A program made the position numbers and the translations under genes. This document shows, in pieces, positions 1 to 8,879 of a stretch of DNA of 36,532 nt; within the stretch, counting starts at the first letter, position 1, and the number at the start of each line of letters is the position of its first letter. Origin of the DNA: Pseudomonadota bacterium (GTDB lineage Bacteria > Pseudomonadota > Alphaproteobacteria > Rhodobacterales > Rhodobacteraceae); the NCBI GenBank assembly GCA_963205075.1, contig CAUJIU010000017.1, forward strand, positions 1 through 36,532, read 5' to 3'. Under the pieces are notes generated by a model. The model saw nothing but the letters and a program-made list of their open reading frames with translations. It did not search any database and was not told where the DNA came from.

Positions 1-2266
1 AGGCCTGACGCGAGGGCAGCGGCTCGTCGCCGGTCACCGGCCAGTAGAGGAAGGGATAGACCGACAGCTCGTCGCGCTCGATATCGACACCGACCGGGAC
101 CGTGGGCTCGACCGAGCTGCGCTGCCAGAGCGTGTTCGACAAGCCCAGCAGGCCTGCCTGCGCCATCTCGTCAACCCGCGCGTCGCCGGTCAGCACATGC
201 GCAAGCGTCAGCCGCGAGGCCGCCGACAGCACCGCCGGATCAACGTCCTGCGCACGCACGTCCTGCGGTGCCGCCCAAAGGCCAAGGGTCAGCGCCAGCG
301 CGCCCGCGGCCATGCGGCCCCCTCCGGCTAGCCGCCCGGCAAGCCGTCCTGTCAGCCACAGCGAGGCCAGCGCATCCAGCGCCAGCAGCGCCACCGCCGC
401 CGCCAGCAGCCAGCCCTTGAGCGGCCGGTCGGCACGGGTCTCCATCCCTTCGATGCGCATATCGTCCGGCCAGATCGCCGGGGCGAGCACGGTTTCGGCG
501 CCGACGACATTGACCGCCAGTTGCCGGTCGTCGCTGCGGTAGAGGCCCGGCGGCATGTCGGGCCCGGGCCGGCCCTCGGCCAGCCTTTCGCCGCTGACGC
601 CGGCCAGGTTCTGCGCGTCCTGCAGGCGGCCAAAGGCGTCCAGCACCCGCTCGGGCATCCATGTCGTCCCGGCGAGGCCGTCGCGGTCGTGCGCGGCGGC
701 AGCGGACAGCACGGTCAACCGCTCCAGCATCCGCACGAACAGCCCCGACAGAGGCAGCGAGGACCATTCGGCATTGGCGGTGGTGTGAAACAGCACGATC
801 TGCCCCTGACCATGGGCCTTGCGGGTGACCAGCGGCGTCCCGTCGGCCAGCTGCGCAATCACCCGGCCGGCCAAAGTCGGGTCGGGCTGGGCCAGCACCT
901 GCGCCCGCACCGTCACATCGGGGGGCACCTCGAGCCCGGCAAAGGGTGAGTCCTCGGCAAAGGGGGCCAGCGCCTTCGGCTCGCCCCAGCTCATCGCGCC
1001 GCCGATGCTGCGCCCGCCGGCGCGCAGCCGGACCGGCAACAGCGGGTCTTCATCCAGCCGCCCGGCATCCGAGGCCGCCAGCCGCGGCCCGGCAAAGCGC
1101 AGCAACAGCCCGCCCCGGTCGATCCAGGCCAGGAGGTCGGCGGTCTCGGCATCGCCAAAGCCCACCGCATCGGCCAGGATGATCACATCGGGATTGGCGG
1201 GCAGGATATCGGCCAACGTGCCGCTGATCACATCCGCCGAGGGGTCGAGCGCCTGGCGCAGGTAGTGCAGCGGCGACAGCAGCTCCAGCCCCTCCTGATC
1301 CGCCCCGGACGCCACCAGCGCCACCTCGCGCCGCCGCAATGCGTCATCGGCAAGGCTGATGGCGCCGGCCGAGCGGATGCCGGTGATCTCGAACCGGGTG
1401 ATCCGGTTGCGCAACTCGGATTGCATCGGCAGATCGGTTGAAGCCGCGCCTTCGCCTGCGGCGAAATCCAGCGCCACCGCACCCAGTTGCCGCTCCGCGC
1501 CCGACGGGTCGGGGCCGATGGCGGCCACCTCGATGCTGGCCTCGCCCGGCGCCGGGCTGCGCCGGGCGCTGACCAGCGCGCCCGATGTGCCCGGTGCAAC
1601 CGGGGGCAGACCCCAGACCGTCTGTCCGGCCTGCACCACCGTCACCGTTCCGTGCTTCTGCAACTCCGCCAGAACCGCGCTGCGCCCCTCGCGCTCCAGC
1701 CCGTCGGACAGCCAGATGGTCTCGAAGCTCCCGTCGCTCTGGCCAAGCCAGCCGCCCAGGCCCGCGCGGTCGGGCTCCCAGGCGCGCGGCTCCAGCCCCG
1801 CGACCCTTTCGGCCACGTCGCGCGCGGCCTGAAATGACGGGCCCTCGGCGGGCAGGTCGGTCAGCAGCGCCAGCGCCACCGGGCGCCCCGCCTGACCGGC
1901 CTCGTCCACCAGCGCGGCGAGCTTGGCCTGCCGCGCGGCCCAGTCGGCCGCATCGGCCCAGCTGCCATCTGCCAGCAGCAGCAGCGGCCCCGAGCCGCCG
2001 CGCGGGGCATCGGGGTTCAGCACCGGCCCGGCAAAGCCCACGATCACCGCCGCCGCCGCCAGCAGCCGCAACAGGAGCAGCCACCAGGGCGTGCGGTCGC
2101 TCTGGCTTTCCTCGTCGCGCAGACCCAGGAGCAGCACCACCCCCGGAAACCGCCGCCGGATCGGCGCCGGCGGGATGGCGCGCAGGATCAGCCACAGGAT
2201 CGGCAGCGCCGAGAGCCCGATCAGCAGTCCGGGCGCGGTGAATCCCAGGGGCCCCAGCATCCACAT
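1..2266 (-). CDS. BatA-like membrane protein with C-terminal DUF4159, 3' end cut by window edge
   Basis: The reading frame starts at ATG 2266-2264, overlapping the TGA of the DUF58 gene (TGATG), and stays open to base 1, so the C-terminus is missing. I translated it by hand. The N-terminus has the BatA (aerotolerance regulator) pattern: a TM segment at about residues 10-30 ending LRAIPPAPIRRR, then TPWWLLLLRLLAAAAV as a second TM at about 60-80. A long mostly periplasmic region follows, with another TM (WLLAAAVALLALDAL) near residue 620. The last visible residues, DELSVYPFLYWPV, look like the opening of a DUF4159 domain. Family members sit downstream of MoxR and DUF58 genes, as here. Their role is unproven; a MoxR-assisted membrane or periplasmic assembly is the usual guess. 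The family call is good, the function unknown. Confidence 0.8.
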   Translation of the reverse strand, partial: MWMLGPLGFTAPGLLIGLSALPILWLILRAIPPAPIRRRFPGVVLLLGLRDEESQSDRTPWWLLLLRLLAAAAVIVGFAGPVLNPDAPRGGSGPLLLLADGSWADAADWAARQAKLAALVDEAGQAGRPVALALLTDLPAEGPSFQAARDVAERVAGLEPRAWEPDRAGLGGWLGQSDGSFETIWLSDGLEREGRSAVLAELQKHGTVTVVQAGQTVWGLPPVAPGTSGALVSARRSPAPGEASIEVAAIGPDPSGAERQLGAVALDFAAGEGAASTDLPMQSELRNRITRFEITGIRSAGAISLADDALRRREVALVASGADQEGLELLSPLHYLRQALDPSADVISGTLADILPANPDVIILADAVGFGDAETADLLAWIDRGGLLLRFAGPRLAASDAGRLDEDPLLPVRLRAGGRSIGGAMSWGEPKALAPFAEDSPFAGLEVPPDVTVRAQVLAQPDPTLAGRVIAQLADGTPLVTRKAHGQGQIVLFHTTANAEWSSLPLSGLFVRMLERLTVLSAAAAHDRDGLAGTTWMPERVLDAFGRLQDAQNLAGVSGERLAEGRPGPDMPPGLYRSDDRQLAVNVVGAETVLAPAIWPDDMRIEGMETRADRPLKGWLLAAAVALLALDALASLWLTGRLAGRLAGGGRMAAGALALTLGLWAAPQDVRAQDVDPAVLSAASRLTLAHVLTGDARVDEMAQAGLLGLSNTLWQRSSVEPTVPVGVDIERDELSVYPFLYWPVTGDEPLPSRQA

Positions 2267-3143
2267 CAGCGCGGCCGATCCAGCATGCCGTAGAGCCAGG
2301 TCAGCACCGGCAAGGCGGGGTCCGAGGTGCGGTGCGTGGTCACATGCCAGCCGGTGCGGCGGCACAGGTCGCGCAGCCGTTCCTGCCGCTCGGCCAGCCG
2401 CAGCCGGTAGCGCGCCCGCAGGTCGCCGGCCTTGAGCGTTTCATGGCGCAGACTGCCGCCGACGCTTTCAAAGATCGTGCGACCGTCAAAGGGAAAGTCC
2501 TGCTCGGACGGGTCGAGCACCTGCACCAGCGCGCCGGTGATGCCCCGGTCGGTGGCGCGCAGCACCGCAGCCTCCAGCCCGCCGACATCACCCAGAAAGT
2601 CCGAGAACAGCACCGCCCGCCCGCGCGCGGCCATGCCATCGGTGCTGACCGCGCCGTAATCCGGGCCCGGCCCGGCCATCGCCTGCTCGAGCCGCCGGGC
2701 CAACTGCGCCGCCTGCCCCGAGCCGCGCCGGGGCGGCAGGTCGGGCGCCACCAGCCCGACCCGCTCGTCGCCGCGCAACAGCACGATCGCCAGCGCCAGC
2801 GCCAGAAGCCCGGCCCGGTCGGACTTGGGCGGCAGCGACCGCTCCGAGGCAAAGCGCATCGCGGCGGCGGTATCGACCCAGAGCGTCACGCTCTGCGCGA
2901 TCTGCCATTCCTTTTCCTGCACGAAGGTCGCATCCGACCGCGCCGAGCGCCGCCAGTCGATCCGGCGCGCCTCGTCATGGGTCATCGCCGGGCGGTACTG
3001 CCAGAAGGCGTCGCCCTGCCCGGCGCGGCGGCGGCCATGCTCGCCCAGAATGACGCTTGCGGCCAGCTGCTCGGCCCGCGCCAGCAGCGCGGGCAGGGGC
3101 GCGGCAAGCGCCTCGGCGCGTGTCCGCAGGAGCCCGGTTTCGC

Positions 3144-3147
<4 letters not shown>
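2266..3147 (-). CDS. DUF58 domain-containing protein
   Basis: This is a 293-residue protein. The DUF58 signature is visible at residues 51-70, ending [12 protein letters not shown], and is followed by a VWA-like alpha/beta fold ([22 protein letters not shown]). No TM segment is seen, so it is probably cytoplasmic. The start codon is GTG at 3147-3145, overlapping the MoxR TGA as GTGA, which implies translational coupling. In MoxR/DUF58 pairs the DUF58 protein is thought to be the ATPase's partner. The metal-binding DxSxS of a true VWA domain is replaced here by DTAAA, so a classical MIDAS is doubtful. The family is certain; the biochemical role is not known. Confidence 0.88.
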
Positions 3148-4148
<1,001 letters not shown>

Positions 4149-4228
4149 GACATCGCCTCCGCTTCACTATAGGCTGCAGTCAATCAGATAACCCGGCCGC
4201 CCCCAATGACAAAAACGGCACCTGACAC

Positions 4229-4795
4229 ATGATCGTGAGACCCGATACCGGCCAGCTGGCCGAGGCCGCCCGCGCCGCGGGCAAGAAGGGACCGCCGCCG
4301 GTCCATCTGTGGAATCCGCCCTTTTGCGGCGATCTGGACATGCGGATCGCGCGGGACGGGACCTGGTTCTATCTGGGCACGCCGATCGGGCGGCATGAGC
4401 TGGTCAAGCTGTTCTCGACCATCATCCGGCGCGATGGAGACGATTACTTTCTGGTCACCCCGGTCGAGAAGGTCGGCATCACGGTCGATGACGCGCCCTT
4501 CGTCGCGGTCGATTTCAACCCGGTCGAGGGCGGGCTGGAATTTGTCACCAATGTCGGCGACCGCGTGGTGGCCGGCCCCGAACACCCGATCCGCGTGACG
4601 CGCGACGCCGAAACCGGCGAGCCTTCGCCTTACGTGCTGATCCGCCGCAACCTCGAGGCGCTGATCGACCGCAAGAGCTTTTACCGGCTGGTCGAACTGG
4701 GCGGGACCGAAGATGTCGACGGCACCGACTGGTTCGGCATCCGCTCGGGCGGCGTATTCTTTGCCATCATCCCGGCGGCCGAACTGGCGGGCTGA
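4229..4795 (+). CDS. DUF1285 domain-containing protein
   Basis: A 188-residue soluble protein. The family core is recognisable as PPVHLWNPPFCGDLDMRI near the N-terminus, then a repeated beta-rich unit (YFLVTPVEKVGI, APFVAVDF) and GLEFVTNVGD. DUF1285 proteins are small and have no experimentally assigned role that I know of. The gene is divergent from the MoxR operon, an arrangement I recall from other alphaproteobacteria. No good Shine-Dalgarno sequence precedes ATG 4229. Instead an eight-codon ORF (4206-4232) ends in a TGA overlapping this ATG. The start is kept because the conserved core begins soon after it. Confidence 0.85.
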   Translation: MIVRPDTGQLAEAARAAGKKGPPPVHLWNPPFCGDLDMRIARDGTWFYLGTPIGRHELVKLFSTIIRRDGDDYFLVTPVEKVGITVDDAPFVAVDFNPVEGGLEFVTNVGDRVVAGPEHPIRVTRDAETGEPSPYVLIRRNLEALIDRKSFYRLVELGGTEDVDGTDWFGIRSGGVFFAIIPAAELAG

Positions 4796-4830
4796 AACCA
4801 CATGTGCATGGGCGGCCGGGTCTGCGGGAT

Positions 4831-4850
4831 GCTGACACAACGCTGTCAGC
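4831..4850. promoter_or_regulatory. Inverted repeat, candidate operator of the VOC-YafY operon
   Basis: Arms GCTGACA (4831-4837) and TGTCAGC (4844-4850) are perfect inverted repeats separated by six bases. The site lies 46 bp upstream of the VOC start codon, in the only gap before the VOC-regulator pair. A dyad in this position suggests autoregulation by the YafY-type protein encoded downstream. The repeat is seen directly; the regulatory role is inferred. Confidence 0.5.
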
Positions 4851-4896
4851 AGGGCTGTGCGACAAGGGCTCAGGTCACCCAACACAGGAGGATGCA

Positions 4897-5259
4897 ATGA
4901 CCCAAAGAGCCATAACCGTCTGGGTGGAAATCCCGGTCAGCGATCTGGACCGCGCAGTGCGCTTCTACAACGCGGTCTTCGACTACCAGATGACCGTGGA
5001 CCGGTCGGGTCCAAAGGCAATGGCACTTCTGGGCAACCAGATGGAAGTTGCGGGCGCCAATCTCTACGAAGGCACCCCGGCCAGGGCGGGCGGCCCGACC
5101 GTGCATCTGGAACTGCCGGGCGATCTGGAGTCCGGCGTGGCGCGGTTGCAGGATGCAGGTGGCACGGTGGACGGTGCGCCGGTGTCGATCCCGGCGGGCC
5201 GGTATGTCCATGCGCGCGACCCGGACGGCAACTCGATCAGCCTGTTCGAGGCCGCCTGA
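4897..5259 (+). CDS. VOC family protein (glyoxalase-like)
   Basis: A 120-residue single-module vicinal-oxygen-chelate protein. The opening strand WVEIPVSDLDRAVRFYNAVF and the closing DPDGNSISLFE are the classic paired half-motifs of glyoxalase/bleomycin-resistance folds; the final Glu is a usual metal ligand. A longer frame exists upstream, but ATG 4897 is chosen because AGGAGG (4886-4891) sits five bases before it and the domain starts at residue 7. The TGA overlaps the ATG of the regulator gene, so the two are co-translated. The substrate cannot be read from sequence; small thiol adducts or dioxygenase-type chemistry are both possible. Confidence 0.88.
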   Translation: MTQRAITVWVEIPVSDLDRAVRFYNAVFDYQMTVDRSGPKAMALLGNQMEVAGANLYEGTPARAGGPTVHLELPGDLESGVARLQDAGGTVDGAPVSIPAGRYVHARDPDGNSISLFEAA

Positions 5260-5945
5260 TGCGCCGGGCCGACCGCCTGTTCCGGATCGTGCAGCATCTG
5301 CGCGGCGGTCGGCTTATCACCGCGACGCAACTGGCCGAACGGCTGGAAGTGTCACAACGCACCATCTATCGCGACATCGCCGACCTGATCGGGTCGGGCG
5401 TGCCGGTCGAGGGCGAGGCCGGGATCGGTTACGTGATGCGGCAGGGCTTCGATCTGCCGCCGCTGATGTTCACCACGCCCGAGGTGGTGGCGCTGGTGGC
5501 GGGCGCCCGGCTGATCCGCGCCTGGGGTGGCGCAGCGATGGCCGCAGGTGCCGAGGAGGCGCAGGTCAAGATCGGCGCGGTGCTGCCCGAGGAGGCGCGG
5601 CGGCGGGCCGAGGCAGTGCAGGTCCACGCCTTTGGCGCGCCGGGGCTGTCGGACGAGGTCCGGGCGCGGATCGACGATATCGAGGCGGCGGCCAACACCC
5701 GCACCCGCCTGATCCTGACCTACCGGAACGAGGCGGATGCAACGACCGAACGGGTGATCCGCCCGCTGGGGCTGTGGTTCTGGGGCAAGGTCTGGACGGT
5801 GGTGGGCTGGTGCGAGTTGCGCGAGGATTTCCGCATGTTCCGGCTCGACCGCATCGAGGCCATGGAACTCGGCGGGCAGTTTCGTGCCGAAAAGGGCCGC
5901 ACCCTGCGTGATTTCTATGCCGCGGAGACCGGGCGGGGGGCTTGA
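5259..5945 (+). CDS. YafY-type transcriptional regulator (HTH_11 plus WYL domain)
   Basis: A 228-residue regulator. Residues 1-50 form a DeoR/HTH_11-like winged helix (LFRIVQHLRGGRLITATQL, then SQRTIYRDI as the recognition helix). Residues about 140-215 are a WYL-type ligand domain (TTERVIRPLGLWFWGK, VGWCELREDFRMFRLDRI), in which the central W-Y-L is varied. The start ATG overlaps the VOC stop (TGATG). Such regulators commonly sit beside a small VOC or enzyme gene and control it. The dyad at 4831-4850 is the likeliest own-operon site, and the AT-rich dyad at 5963-5988 is a second candidate. Confidence 0.9.
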   Translation: MRRADRLFRIVQHLRGGRLITATQLAERLEVSQRTIYRDIADLIGSGVPVEGEAGIGYVMRQGFDLPPLMFTTPEVVALVAGARLIRAWGGAAMAAGAEEAQVKIGAVLPEEARRRAEAVQVHAFGAPGLSDEVRARIDDIEAAANTRTRLILTYRNEADATTERVIRPLGLWFWGKVWTVVGWCELREDFRMFRLDRIEAMELGGQFRAEKGRTLRDFYAAETGRGA

Positions 5946-5962
5946 AGCCCGGCGATCTGGCT

Positions 5963-5988
5963 AATACATGACATAAAGCAAATGTATT
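5963..5988. promoter_or_regulatory. AT-rich inverted repeat upstream of the DUF2798 gene
   Basis: AATACAT (5963-5969) and ATGTATT (5982-5988) are perfect inverted arms 12 bases apart, in the 58-bp gap between the regulator gene and the DUF2798 gene. AT-rich sequence is conspicuous in this GC-rich window. It could be an operator or part of a promoter for the 75-residue membrane protein; the function is inferred. Confidence 0.4.
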
Positions 5989-6003
5989 CAGCCGGAGACC
6001 GCC

Positions 6004-6231
6004 ATGCCCCAATCCCGTTTTGCCGCCATTCTGTCCGGGTTGATCCTGTCCGGGTTCATGACGCTTGTGGTATCGGGGGTCTCGACCTGGCGGGTGCTGG
6101 GCCTGGCCGAGTGGGTTTTCGGCCTGTGGATGTCGGCCTGGCTGGCCAGCTGGATCGTGGCGTTTCCGGTGATCCTGCTGGCCGCACCGGTGACGCGCCG
6201 GCTGGTGGGGCGGCTGGTTTCCCGGCCCTGA
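6004..6231 (+). CDS. DUF2798 family small membrane protein
   Basis: A 75-residue protein with two predicted TM helices (about residues 7-24 and 43-63), with the polar, basic end RRLVGRLV at the C-terminus. The pattern MPQSRFAAILSGLILSGFMT and the WxxxWLxSWxVAFPxILLxAPxxRR spacing match DUF2798. Such proteins are inner-membrane proteins of unknown function. GGAG (5994-5997) lies six bases before ATG 6004. The gene stands alone between the regulator gene and a convergent VWA gene. Confidence 0.82.
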   Translation: MPQSRFAAILSGLILSGFMTLVVSGVSTWRVLGLAEWVFGLWMSAWLASWIVAFPVILLAAPVTRRLVGRLVSRP

Positions 6232-6253
6232 CGGGCCGGGACCGCTCCGCGGG

Positions 6254-6277
6254 GAGGTATTTGTGCCAAAATGAAGG
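6254..6277 (+). repeat. 24-bp dispersed intergenic repeat, copy 1
   Basis: The sequence is GAGGTATTTG, two variable bases (TG), then CCAAAATGAAGG. It matches the copies at 15476, 20158 and 25349 except at the two variable bases. It lies between convergent genes and ends four bases before the stop codon (plus-strand coordinate 6282) of the VWA gene. A GC-rich segment with CCGCGG precedes it, as in the other copies. Confidence 0.85.
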
Positions 6278-6281
6278 GCGG

Positions 6282-8237
6282 TCAGTTGCTGCTGAGCGAC
6301 TGGGCCAGCCGCATCAGTTGCACCGCCTCGGTGCGGTAGCCGAACGGGTCCGTCCCGCGATGGGCGGCGGCAAGGTCGATGGCCTGCGCATAGCCCCAGT
6401 CGCCGGTCCAGTCCGAGCCGCGCAACAACTGGCCGAAGCCCGCGATGGCAATGGCAAACAGCGCGTCGTCGCCGGGCTGGCCATCGGTCTGGCCATCGGT
6501 CTGGCTTGCCGGGATCGGCGTTTCCATCAATTGGCTGGTGTCGGCGCCCGGCGCCTTCCAGCGCAGCTTGAGAAAGCCCAGCTCGGTATCTTCCGCCACC
6601 GGTTCGGGCGCGGCGTAGCGCAGCGGGTCCGACAGGCGGGCGGGTGAGCCTACCGGCGTGATCTCGTAGATGGCGGTCACCGACAGGCCCGCGCCGAGTT
6701 CACCGGCATCGACACGGTCGTTGTTGAAATCCTCGCGGTTGAGGGCGCGGGTTTCGTAACCGATCAGCCGGTATTCGGCGACCACGGCCGGGTTGAACTC
6801 GATCTGCACCTTGACGTCATCGGCGATGGGAAAGAGCGCCCCGGTCAGCTGGTCGACCAGCACCTTCTGCGCCTCCGACAGGGTGTCGATATAGGCAGCG
6901 GTGCCGTTGCCGTTCTGGGCCAGCGCCTGCATGGTCGCGTCATCGAGATTGCCGCGCCCGAAGCCCAGCACCGAAAGATAGGTGCCGCTGTCGCGCTGTT
7001 CGGCGATGTAGTCCGTGAGCGCCTGCGGGTCGGAGAGGCCGACGTTGAAATCGCCATCTGTGGCGAGGATGACGCGCGTGACCTCGCCGCTTTCGGACAT
7101 GCGCGCGGCGGTGTCATAGGCCTGTTGCAGGCCGCCCTGACCGTTGGTGCTGCCGCCCGCCGAGAGATTGGCGAGCGCCTTGAGGATGGCCGAGCGGTCG
7201 CTGGCGGGTGTGGGCGGCAGCACCTCGCCCGCCGAGCCGGCATAGGTGACGATCGAGACCTGGTCCTCGGGGCGCAGCTGGTCGAGCATCAGGCGGAACG
7301 ACTGCTTGAGAAGCGGCAGCTTGGCGGGGTCTTCCATCGAGCCGGAGGTGTCGATCAGGAACACCAGGTTGAGGTCGGGACGCGCGGCGATCTCGGGCAT
7401 CTGCCCTTGCAGGGCGATATGCACCAGCCGCGTATCGGGGTTCCACGGGGTCTGGACCACGCTGACGGTGGGGCGGAAGGGCGCGCCGCCCGCCTCGGGG
7501 GCGGGGTAGTCGTAGGGGAAATAGTTGATCATCTCCTCGACCCGCACCGCCTCGCGCGGGGGCAGGTAGCCCTGCATCAGCGAGTTGCGCACGACCGCCC
7601 ATGAGGCGGTGTCGACATCGATGGAAAAGGTCGAGACCGGGTTTTCGGCGGTGATGCGCAGCGGGTTTTCGTCGGCATTGGCGAAGGTCTCGGTATCGGG
7701 CGCGGGCAGGGCCACGGAGTCGGCCATCGAGCCCGCCGCGATGCCGATGTTGCCAGGAACGGGGCTGGGCGCCAGCGCCATCGATTCGGCGGCGAGCTTG
7801 GGTTCCGACATGGCACCGCCATCGACCTCGGGTGGTACCGCGGCGATGGTCGGGGCGTCATTGGTCTGGCGCCCGGCCGCTTCGTCCTGTGGCATCGCGG
7901 TGTTGCCGGCGCTGCGCTCGGTGATCTCGGCCGGGCCGCGGCGCCAGAGGTCCTGCCCCATGGGGGTGACGAACAGGAGGCCGCAGGCCACGAGTGCGGT
8001 GGTGGCGGTCAGGCCGCCTCTGGTGGTCAGTGTCTTCAGCATTGTCCTTGCTCCTTGCCAAATGCCCAGCGGGCGGGTTGCAGGAGTAGGACGCACCGGA
8101 TCGCGGCTTTCTTGGAGCGCGCGGAAATTTTCTGCGGCCACGCGCAGGGTCTCCCCCCGCCGCTCGGGCTCGCGCCCGCGGCTGGCCGCGTCGAGCGCGG
8201 CCCTGAGGCGGTCAAGATCGGAGCGGTCCGCGGTCAT
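6282..8237 (-). CDS. Membrane-anchored von Willebrand A protein (YfbK-type), cotranscribed with an ECF sigma factor
   Basis: A 651-residue protein. Residues 1-75 are a polar cytoplasmic segment, followed by one TM helix (about 76-93) and a low-complexity linker to about 190. A VWF N-terminal region follows (TFSIDVDTASWAVVRNSL, EEMINYFPYDYP), then a VWA domain beginning LNLVFLIDTSGS with MIDAS DTSGS at 296-300. The C-terminal part resembles DUF3520. It is about 75 residues longer than E. coli YfbK, the extra being mainly the N-terminus and linker. The start overlaps the sigma-factor stop (ATGA). By position the N-terminal tail could act as an anti-sigma segment, but I see no ZAS zinc motif. 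Family confident, role inferred. Confidence 0.9.
   Translation of the reverse strand: MTADRSDLDRLRAALDAASRGREPERRGETLRVAAENFRALQESRDPVRPTPATRPLGIWQGARTMLKTLTTRGGLTATTALVACGLLFVTPMGQDLWRRGPAEITERSAGNTAMPQDEAAGRQTNDAPTIAAVPPEVDGGAMSEPKLAAESMALAPSPVPGNIGIAAGSMADSVALPAPDTETFANADENPLRITAENPVSTFSIDVDTASWAVVRNSLMQGYLPPREAVRVEEMINYFPYDYPAPEAGGAPFRPTVSVVQTPWNPDTRLVHIALQGQMPEIAARPDLNLVFLIDTSGSMEDPAKLPLLKQSFRLMLDQLRPEDQVSIVTYAGSAGEVLPPTPASDRSAILKALANLSAGGSTNGQGGLQQAYDTAARMSESGEVTRVILATDGDFNVGLSDPQALTDYIAEQRDSGTYLSVLGFGRGNLDDATMQALAQNGNGTAAYIDTLSEAQKVLVDQLTGALFPIADDVKVQIEFNPAVVAEYRLIGYETRALNREDFNNDRVDAGELGAGLSVTAIYEITPVGSPARLSDPLRYAAPEPVAEDTELGFLKLRWKAPGADTSQLMETPIPASQTDGQTDGQPGDDALFAIAIAGFGQLLRGSDWTGDWGYAQAIDLAAAHRGTDPFGYRTEAVQLMRLAQSLSSN
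6477..6504. repeat. 12-bp tandem repeat inside the VWA gene
   Basis: The unit CTGGCCATCGGT occurs twice exactly (6477-6488, 6489-6500) with a four-base partial third copy. It encodes a TDGQ-TDGQ stretch in a probable linker near the C-terminus of the VWA protein. The period is a multiple of three, so copy-number change would keep the frame. Confidence 0.8.
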
Positions 8238-8776
8238 GTCGATGGCTCCTCTGTGTGCAGGGCGCGCAGGTGCTTCCTGGCTTCGCTGATGCGCCAGCTG
8301 ACCGTGCCTTCCGAGATGCCGAGCACCTGCGCCGCCTCGGCATGGGTCAGGTCATCGAATACCAGCGCCAGCGTGTCGCGCAGGTCGGCCGGCAGGCGGC
8401 GCATGGCGCGGGTCAGCCAGTCCATCGCCTCGCGGCCCTCGGCGATCTCGCTCTGGCGGGCCAGTTCCCAGTCGCCCCAGCCCTCGCTGGCGCGCCGGTG
8501 GGTGGCGTGGCGGCGGCGGCGGTCATGGGCGGCGTTGACGGCGACGCGGTAGAGCCAGGTGGTCAGCCGGGCGTTGCCGCGAAACCCGGCCAGCTTGGCG
8601 GGCAGGGCCAGGCAGATGTCCTGCGTCAGGTCCTCGGCCTCGGCGCGGACCCCGGTCAGGCGAAAGCACAAGGCGAACAGGCGGTCATAGTGACGTTCGA
8701 GCAGGGTCGAGAAGGCCGCGGCATCGCCTGCCGCCGCCGCCCGGGCCAGATCTTCGTCACTGGTTGTCATGCGCAT
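8234..8776 (-). CDS. ECF RNA polymerase sigma factor
   Basis: About 180 residues. Sigma region 2 is visible (LLERHYDRLFALCFRLTG, EAEDLTQDICLAL, LTTWLYRVAVNAAHD), as is region 4 (LPADLRDTLALVFDDLTHAEAAQVLGISEGTVSWRISEARKHLR, helix-turn-helix). There is no region 3, as expected for an ECF factor. ATG 8776 is preferred, with ATG 8770 equally possible; the frame runs back to a TTG at 8806 but nothing domain-like is there. No strong ribosome site decides it. The stop overlaps the start of the VWA membrane gene, so the two are coupled. No classical anti-sigma gene adjoins it, which makes the VWA protein the natural candidate regulator. Confidence 0.92.
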   Translation of the reverse strand: MRMTTSDEDLARAAAAGDAAAFSTLLERHYDRLFALCFRLTGVRAEAEDLTQDICLALPAKLAGFRGNARLTTWLYRVAVNAAHDRRRRHATHRRASEGWGDWELARQSEIAEGREAMDWLTRAMRRLPADLRDTLALVFDDLTHAEAAQVLGISEGTVSWRISEARKHLRALHTEEPST

Positions 8777-8879
8777 CACTTGGCTCTGACGCGGCTCGGG
8801 CGTCAATCCTTGGAAGATATTGCGTGGACTTCACCGCGAGGGGTAGTGAGGTTGCAGCCGAGCGCAAGGAAACTGGCCG

